Positions 62,401-64,000 of a stretch of 64,000 nt of DNA are shown piece after piece. Location: the NCBI GenBank assembly GCA_905221605.1, contig CAJNDS010002723.1:900816-964815 (forward strand), written 5' to 3'. The first letter of the stretch is position 1; each line of letters starts with the position of its first letter. The DNA comes from Symbiodinium natans (Eukaryota; Sar; Dinophyceae; Suessiales; Symbiodiniaceae). Both the position numbers and the translations under genes were made by a program. The notes beneath the pieces are model-generated. The model was not told where the DNA came from, ran no database searches, and saw nothing but the letters and a program-made list of their open reading frames with translations.

Positions 62401-63544
62401 ATGTTTCTTCGGTACGGGAATCGATGGTTTTGCGCACCCCTCCATTTTACACCAGAAGCGCCAGGAAAGCCCAGGAAGCCCCCAAGAGGCGCCAAGAGCC
62501 ACCAAAAGGCTTAACAGCTTCAAAAGGCCCCCTAAAAGAAGGGGGACCCCAAGATTTGTCCGTGCCCGCAATGAAAAATGCGAGTTAAATATTGAAAACG
62601 ATGGTTTTAGGCACCCCTGCCCGCAATGAAAAATGTTATGTTTTAGTACTGAAATCGATGGTTTTGGGCACCCTTCCATCTCACCCCGAAAGGACCAGGA
62701 AAGCCCCAGGAAGCCCCCAAATCCGCAAGGGCCTCTACGGGCCCTGACGTGCCGAAGGCCCGAAAAGGGCCGGGGCTACCCCGAACACCGCAAAACCCTG
62801 CGAAGGCCTTCAAGCAAATAAGGGCCTCTACGGGCCCTAACGTGCCGAAGGCCCGAAAAGGGCCGAGGCTACCCCGAACCCCAGCTTAAACCCTAGCGAT
62901 TGAAATACTCATTGGCGAAAAAAAATTACTAGGTTCACTGACCTTCAAATGAATAAAGGGCCTCTATGGGCCCTGACACGCCGAAGGTCCGAACAGGGCC
63001 GAGGCTACCCTCGACCCCAGCTTAAACCCCAACACCAACTTCAAAAAAGCAAGCATCGGTGCACAAGAAAAAGTCCATAAACCCTAAACCCTAATAGAGT
63101 ATAGTTTTGGGTGGCCGGGGTGGGTTGACGGGCAACGCGAGTGCGCGGCCCGGGGTGTTTCAACCCGAGCGCGCGCCCCCCCTGACACACCCTAAACCCT
63201 AAACCCGAAACCCTGCTGTCGTAAGTACGGGGTCTTTGGGGCTCTCTGCCCTCCACCCCCCCAAAGCCGGTTCGTTGACTCGTTGGGGGTTAGTTTTGGG
63301 GGCTCCAGGTCTCCGAGGGTTTAGGGTTTAGGGTTTAGGGTTTAGGGTCGGACAGGAACCATAGCTTGGATAAGCGACCATATATCCAAGTCCCCTTGTG
63401 CGTCTTAGTAAAGGCACCCCTATTCGGCCAAATCCTCAACCACACTTTCGCCGGCCGAGAACCGCCCCTCGCTTCATCAAGTACAATCTGATGCGATCCC
63501 TCCATGAGCAGGAAAAGTCGCTCGCGTGCAGGATGAGGAGTTGA
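45652..63544 (+). CDS. Voltage-gated cation channel with paired EF-hands; partial, many small exons
   Basis: Exons read in order: 45652-45700 (S3), 47107 to about 47159 (S4), 52289 to about 52391 (S5), 54401 to about 54460 (turret), 55249-55300 (pore), 55688-55744, 56330-56356 and 56826-56876 (S6 and tail), 57085 to about 57140, about 57487-57572 with 58469-58512 (EF1), 59189-59233, 59856-59895 with 60277-60340 (EF2), and 63460-63544. The protein pieces give an Arg-bearing S4, a pore TVIAGDGWGKIAVPVIE, S6 LTLVFGVLNLIVAVVVDTFA, EF loops DEDGSGELTLSE and DIDDSGTVERDE, and the tail TAPRFIKYNLMRSLHEQE. This is the layout of single-domain EF-hand cation channels common in dinoflagellates. It probably sits in a membrane and is Ca-modulated; ion selectivity is undetermined. 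S1-S2, the S4-S5 link and one turret piece are missing. Confidence 0.82.
45875..45987 (+). mobile_element. Family C introner inside the channel intron after S3
   Basis: CTAGGATGCCCAGTAGTACC on the left and GGTTACTGGGCAGCCTAG on the right are inverted repeats. The interior GGTTCCCTTATAAACC and AAAAGGGTACCC follows the family. ATT flanks both sides. Here the element sits within a larger intron, not at exon borders. Confidence 0.8.
46516..46610 (+). mobile_element. Family A introner inside the channel intron after S3
   Basis: TTTGTCATAGTGGGGTACCA on the left, AATCCTATCCCAAATGATCTAG on the right; interior AAACCCAACAAGGAA. No target duplication could be seen. Confidence 0.75.
47107..47159 (+). 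CDS. Channel exon: S4 voltage sensor
   Basis: After TGCCCAG the frame reads LENFSLLRILRIARIMR with Arg every third residue, typical of S4. The donor is uncertain (GC in ATGCGCCGC). The acceptor gives phase 0, matching the S3 exon end. Confidence 0.75.
47220..47360 (-). CDS. Possible antisense coding fragment
   Basis: The minus strand reads VEKFYDLAVTFDGYKMLFVR then ACVVHRLDQVSMTFHIGAHR with the G/C-ending codons of the real exons. It has no family I recognise. It sits in the channel intron next to a (GT)n tract. A + strand frame across the same bases (EGHGHLIETMHHARAHEEH) is also open, so the reading is uncertain. Confidence 0.25.
47354..47426 (+). repeat. (GT)n microsatellite
   Basis: About 36 perfect GT dinucleotides. 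Confidence 0.97.
47740..48330. repeat. Poly-C and GCAGCAAAAAAAACGCGCCCCC tandem field
   Basis: Long C runs separated by single T, plus at least six copies of a unit of the type CGCGCCCCCGCACCC-GCAGC-A8. It produces spurious Pro- and Gly-rich frames. Confidence 0.9.
48400..48910 (+). repeat. About 100-nt tandem repeat, five imperfect units
   Basis: Each unit contains AATCCTTTCCAA, CATGATGCGAGCATTGTGTT and TGCAAA, followed by a G run, CTGCGC, a C run and GCTTTTTAGCCGG. Starts are near 48400, 48505, 48605, 48715 and 48835. The G-run/CTGCGC/C-run core can form a hairpin. Confidence 0.85.
49015..49800 (+). repeat. AT-rich minisatellite (TATAGAGAAAATAGAGGTTTTC)
   Basis: A unit of about 35-40 nt with ATAGAGAAAATAGAGG and TTTTCATATTCAAA recurs about 15 times with many changes. 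It lies between two blocks of the GCAGC-A8 repeat. Confidence 0.85.
49800..50020 (+). repeat. Second GCAGC-A8-CGCGCCCCCGCACCC block
   Basis: About seven units of roughly 29 nt, nearly identical to those in 47740-48330. Confidence 0.92.
50311..50420 (+). CDS. Coding-like stretch in the S4-S5 intron, unidentified
   Basis: The frame reads GLPDLPEAAPFEGLLKLFRR then FSYLKEPLGQTSGPG. It could be a channel exon between S4 and S5 or an unrelated fragment. No clear splice context; low certainty. Confidence 0.25.
50863..51062 (-). repeat. Telomere-like array with a CCCTTAA block
   Basis: About 17 CCCTAAA units, then eight consecutive CCCTTAA units (50984-51040), then CCCTAAA again. The block is a clean variant expansion. 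Confidence 0.92.
51235..51715 (+). repeat. Two adjoining minisatellites (CCCCTGGAGG and CTCCCGGACAGTTTCTGAGC)
   Basis: Positions 51275-51475 are a short CCCCTGGAGGCCCCTGAAG-type repeat. Positions 51470-51710 hold about nine copies of CCGGACAGTTTCTG with spacers GAGCCTTTTTGGGCTCCTC. Open frames on both strands are by-products. Confidence 0.8.
52193..52288 (-). repeat. CCCTAAA array forming the 3' end of the intron before S5
   Basis: About 13 units whose last copy runs directly into the acceptor CCCTCAG of the S5 exon. Confidence 0.9.
52289..52391 (+). CDS. Channel exon: S4-S5 linker and S5
   Basis: The exon reads QLRLRKLLSMATSCMRTLCW then SFLFCFMVMSL, matching the linker and S5 helix of dinoflagellate cation channels. 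The donor is GTAGGG after AGCCTTG. The last 25 nt with the donor are repeated twice downstream (52518 and 52588). Confidence 0.75.
52425..52518 (+). repeat. TTTAGGG array between duplicated copies of the S5 exon end
   Basis: About 13 units. The flanks share GGCTTCATGGTCATGAGCCT then TGGTAGGG and GGGGTTTGTATGGATT. Confidence 0.9.
53106..53200 (+). mobile_element. M1 palindromic MITE
   Basis: GGGAAGTTCCCCTTCATACT on the left; TTAAGGACTGTTACAGTTC on the right, with a central C run. A family M3 element follows 8 nt later. Confidence 0.75.
53208..53302 (+). mobile_element. M3 MITE-like element
   Basis: TATAGGAGTCGGAATAATTG on the left and CTAGTAATTCAGGCCCCTATA on the right are inverted repeats. 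Confidence 0.75.
53303..54400. other. Channel intron sequence without a recognised exon
   Basis: Unique sequence with a purine-rich GAGGGAAAGGGAGA tract (53660-53730), degenerate TTTAGGG units (54085-54120) and a block of CCCTAAG and CCCGAAG heptamers (54270-54390) that ends just before the turret exon. Confidence 0.5.
54401..54460 (+). CDS. Channel exon: extracellular turret before the pore
   Basis: After CTTCAG the frame reads LILELGKAGEFNDCEQCLRA. A GxFxDCExC segment occurs before the pore in related dinoflagellate channels. The donor is probably GC near 54458. A further exon should lie between here and 55249. Confidence 0.6.
54513..54608 (+). repeat. Interstitial telomere-like array (TTTAGGG)
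   Basis: About 13 units in the intron between the turret and pore exons. Confidence 0.92.
55249..55300 (+). CDS. Channel exon: pore loop
   Basis: After CCCAAG the frame reads TVIAGDGWGKIAVPVIE, the selectivity-filter helix and filter (T-x-GDxW) of this channel group. The donor GC at 55301 joins to 55688 and restores VIEAYPATA. Confidence 0.85.
55688..55744 (+). CDS. Channel exon: first half of S6
   Basis: 19 codons, AYPATAVIFVGSLLTLVFG, phase 0 at both ends. Acceptor CAAG, donor GCCAGG. Confidence 0.85.
56200..56302 (+). mobile_element. M2 palindromic MITE
   Basis: CTATTTGGAGGTTCATAAGC on the left and CTACCCATGAACCTTCAAGT then AG on the right. A decayed second copy lies at 56108-56172. Both sit in the intron before the 27-nt exon. 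Confidence 0.75.
56330..56356 (+). CDS. Channel microexon of 27 nt: core of S6
   Basis: Nine codons, VLNLIVAVV, between acceptor GCCCAG and donor GCTACTTGG, phase 0 at both ends. The Asn of the S6 LNL motif is present. Without it the pore helix would be broken between LVFG and VDTFAEA, so it must be an exon if the gene works. Confidence 0.85.
56658..56817 (+). mobile_element. Family C introner with internal telomeric repeats, in a channel intron
   Basis: ATGCC is duplicated at 56653-56657 and 56818-56822. Left TTGGGAGCCCAGTGGTACAC, right GTGGCTGCTGTAGCCAG. A segment of TTTAGGG units (56718-56768) interrupts the element between its two halves. It ends a few bases before the true acceptor at 56825. 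Confidence 0.8.
56826..56876 (+). CDS. Channel exon: end of S6 and cytosolic helix
   Basis: 17 codons, VDTFAEAREKDVMNRAE, phase 0 at both ends. The donor GACGCG at 56877 joins to 57085 (GAGATG) with GA duplicated. Confidence 0.85.
57085..57140 (+). CDS. Channel exon: acidic cytosolic helix before EF1
   Basis: After TTGCAG the frame reads EMETDIEMDKKFLQSLC. It continues the heptad-like helix of the preceding exon. The 3' end is uncertain; the open frame runs to 57233. Confidence 0.6.
57487..57572 (+). CDS. Channel exon: first half of EF-hand 1
   Basis: GNTHGLDPKNSRQRWRKIFD then RVDEDG, ending inside the Ca loop (GGA A). The acceptor is the AG of the last TTTAGGG unit of an array (57403-57486). 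The donor GCGCC joins to 58469 with GCG duplicated. Confidence 0.75.
58469..58512 (+). CDS. Channel exon: second half of EF-hand 1
   Basis: It joins to give the loop DEDGSGELTLSE, with acidic residues at positions 1, 3 and 12 and Gly at 6, then LIEGARK. Acceptor GCGCAG, donor GTGCGG. Confidence 0.82.
58545..58655 (+). repeat. Interstitial telomere-like array (TTTAGGG)
   Basis: About 14 units with a few shortened ones, in the channel intron 58513-59188. Confidence 0.9.
59189..59233 (+). CDS. Channel exon: linker between EF-hands
   Basis: 15 codons, DAEFQSRLRVMDIDE, phase 0 at both ends. Acceptor CTCAG, donor GCCTCG. The MDID(E) linker is typical of paired EF-hands in these channels. Confidence 0.82.
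59734..59824 (+). mobile_element. Family D introner in a channel intron
   Basis: ATTAC is duplicated at 59729-59733 and 59825-59829. The ends CTATATGCCCCTAGCGAA and GGTTCTAAGGCGAGTATAG are inverted repeats. It lies inside the intron 59234-59855, about 30 nt before the next exon. Confidence 0.88.
59856..59895 (+). CDS. Channel exon: first half of EF-hand 2
   Basis: ADLQQLFQMIDID, ending GACG inside the Ca loop. Acceptor TTGCAG, donor GCTTCG. Confidence 0.82.
60118..60238 (-). repeat. CCCTAAA array inside the intron that splits EF-hand 2
   Basis: About 17 units. Confidence 0.92.
60277..60340 (+). CDS. Channel exon: second half of EF-hand 2
   Basis: It completes the loop DIDDSGTVERDE and reads on EFIQPLSRWVHDS, ending AA before a GTGCCG donor. 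The AA joins to A at 63460 to give Lys. Confidence 0.85.
60800..61585 (+). repeat. TTTTAGGG octamer array
   Basis: About 780 nt of GGGTTTTA units, including about ten perfect copies at 61065-61135, with variants GGGTTTTG and GGGTTCTA arranged in repeated higher-order order. It is clearly different from the TTTAGGG heptamer arrays elsewhere and lies in the 3.1-kb channel intron 60341-63459. Confidence 0.93.
61586..61680 (+). mobile_element. M1 palindromic MITE
   Basis: GGGTTCCCCCTTATATGAAC on the left and GGCTGTTAGTCGAAGGGGGA then ACATCCC on the right, directly joined to the TTTTAGGG array. Confidence 0.78.
61750..61836 (-). repeat. CCCTAAA array
   Basis: About 12 units, opposite in strand to the TTTTAGGG array upstream. 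Confidence 0.92.
62395..63030 (+). repeat. Two tandem families: CAATGAAAAATG-type and GGGCCTCTACGGGCCC-type
   Basis: Three units near 62394, 62568 and 62625 share CAATGAAAAATG and GAAATCGATGGTTTTGGGCA. Three units near 62725, 62821 and 62958 share GGGCCTCTACGGGCCCTGAC and GCCGAAGGCCCGAAAAGGGC then CGAGGCTACCCCGAAC. The second unit contains two short palindromes. Confidence 0.82.
63460..63544 (+). CDS. Channel exon: conserved C-terminal tail
   Basis: The exon reads TAPRFIKYNLMRSLHEQEKS then LACRMRS and TGA. The WVHDSK-TAPRFIKYN junction matches the sequence after EF2 in related channels. The exon may be spliced before the stop, so the true C-terminus could lie beyond. Confidence 0.78.
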
Positions 63545-64000
63545 ATGCCTCAGGTGCCCACTTGAAGTTCAAACCTTTTGTTGATCATGGCATCCGGGCG
63601 TCGAGCGGGTTGTTGGTATGGTGCTTTCAACTCTGCAATGTGGGGTTTTAGAGTACTTTGGGTAAGCTAGATGTCAGAGTGCCTGGGGACGACAGTTACT
63701 GGAGATGCTCCTGCGTAATCTGAACCTTCTGAGGTTGAAGAAGCTCACAGAGGTCAGATTTGCCACTCGTCTCAAAACGTGCCAGCTGCATCAAGAAACC
63801 CAGACTCCTGTTTCTATCAAGAAGCACTTTCAATTGCTGGAGTCCGCAGACATTGGAAATAGGTGTAGTGACATAGCTGCGCCTCCCCCCCAAATCCAGA
63901 ACATATTGCCTCAATCGGTTGCAGGATGGGCAAAGACAGGGGCATAGTTCCTAAACCCTAAGCCCTAAACAATTCCCAGAGGGGGTCTGCTAGGCGGGTG
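63545..64000. other. Window end, no supported gene
   Basis: Mostly unique sequence with an 80-codon open frame (63705-63947) of no recognised family and a few CCCTAAA-like units at 63952-63970. It could include the 3' end of the channel gene. Confidence 0.4.

Overview
This window looks like nuclear DNA of a dinoflagellate. Five lines of evidence in the sequence support this. (1) A 16-nt match to the 3' part of the dinoflagellate spliced leader lies at 42749-42764, upstream of what looks like a retroposed copy. (2) The splice junctions I could decode use GT, GC or GA donors with AG acceptors. (3) Plant/alveolate-type TTTAGGG repeats occur as dozens of interstitial arrays in both orientations. 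(4) Every gene I could decode lies on the + strand. (5) Several genes carry short repeated introns of the introner type. I cannot name the genus.

Gene layout, left to right: an intact 3-exon gene for a 338-aa protein with a nucleoside 2-deoxyribosyltransferase-like N-terminal half (1527-2783); about 15.7 kb of repeat-dominated sequence (2784-18466); a 12-exon ABCC-type transporter whose exon lengths sum exactly to 1524 codons (18467-24379); fragments of an unidentified gene (28569-31265); a SET-domain methyltransferase of the SETD/LSMT class (32783 to at least 35638); a secreted-type flavin amine oxidase (37115-40015); and a very fragmented voltage-gated cation channel with paired EF-hands (exons from 45652 to 63544). 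Unassigned coding-like exons at 40651-44370 could be the cytosolic N-terminus of the channel.

The main biology is intron formation. At least five families of roughly 60-140-nt elements with terminal inverted repeats sit exactly at introns. In each well-resolved case the target-site duplication supplies the 5' splice site (its first two bases GT, GC or GA) and the element's right end supplies the AG. The same family occurs at several positions in one gene and in different genes. A second class of introns consists largely of TTTAGGG/CCCTAAA repeats, also flanked by short duplications. One such intron, in the transporter, is only 60 nt. Composite introns (introner plus telomeric array) and a tandem double introner are present as well.

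The noncoding parts hold at least three palindromic MITE-like families, many telomere-like arrays with sequence variants (TTTTAGGG, CCCTTAA, CCCTATAA), microsatellites, minisatellites and homopolymer runs. I saw no rRNA, tRNA or CRISPR. All exon boundaries were read by eye from splice signals, reading frame and family resemblance, with no transcript evidence.
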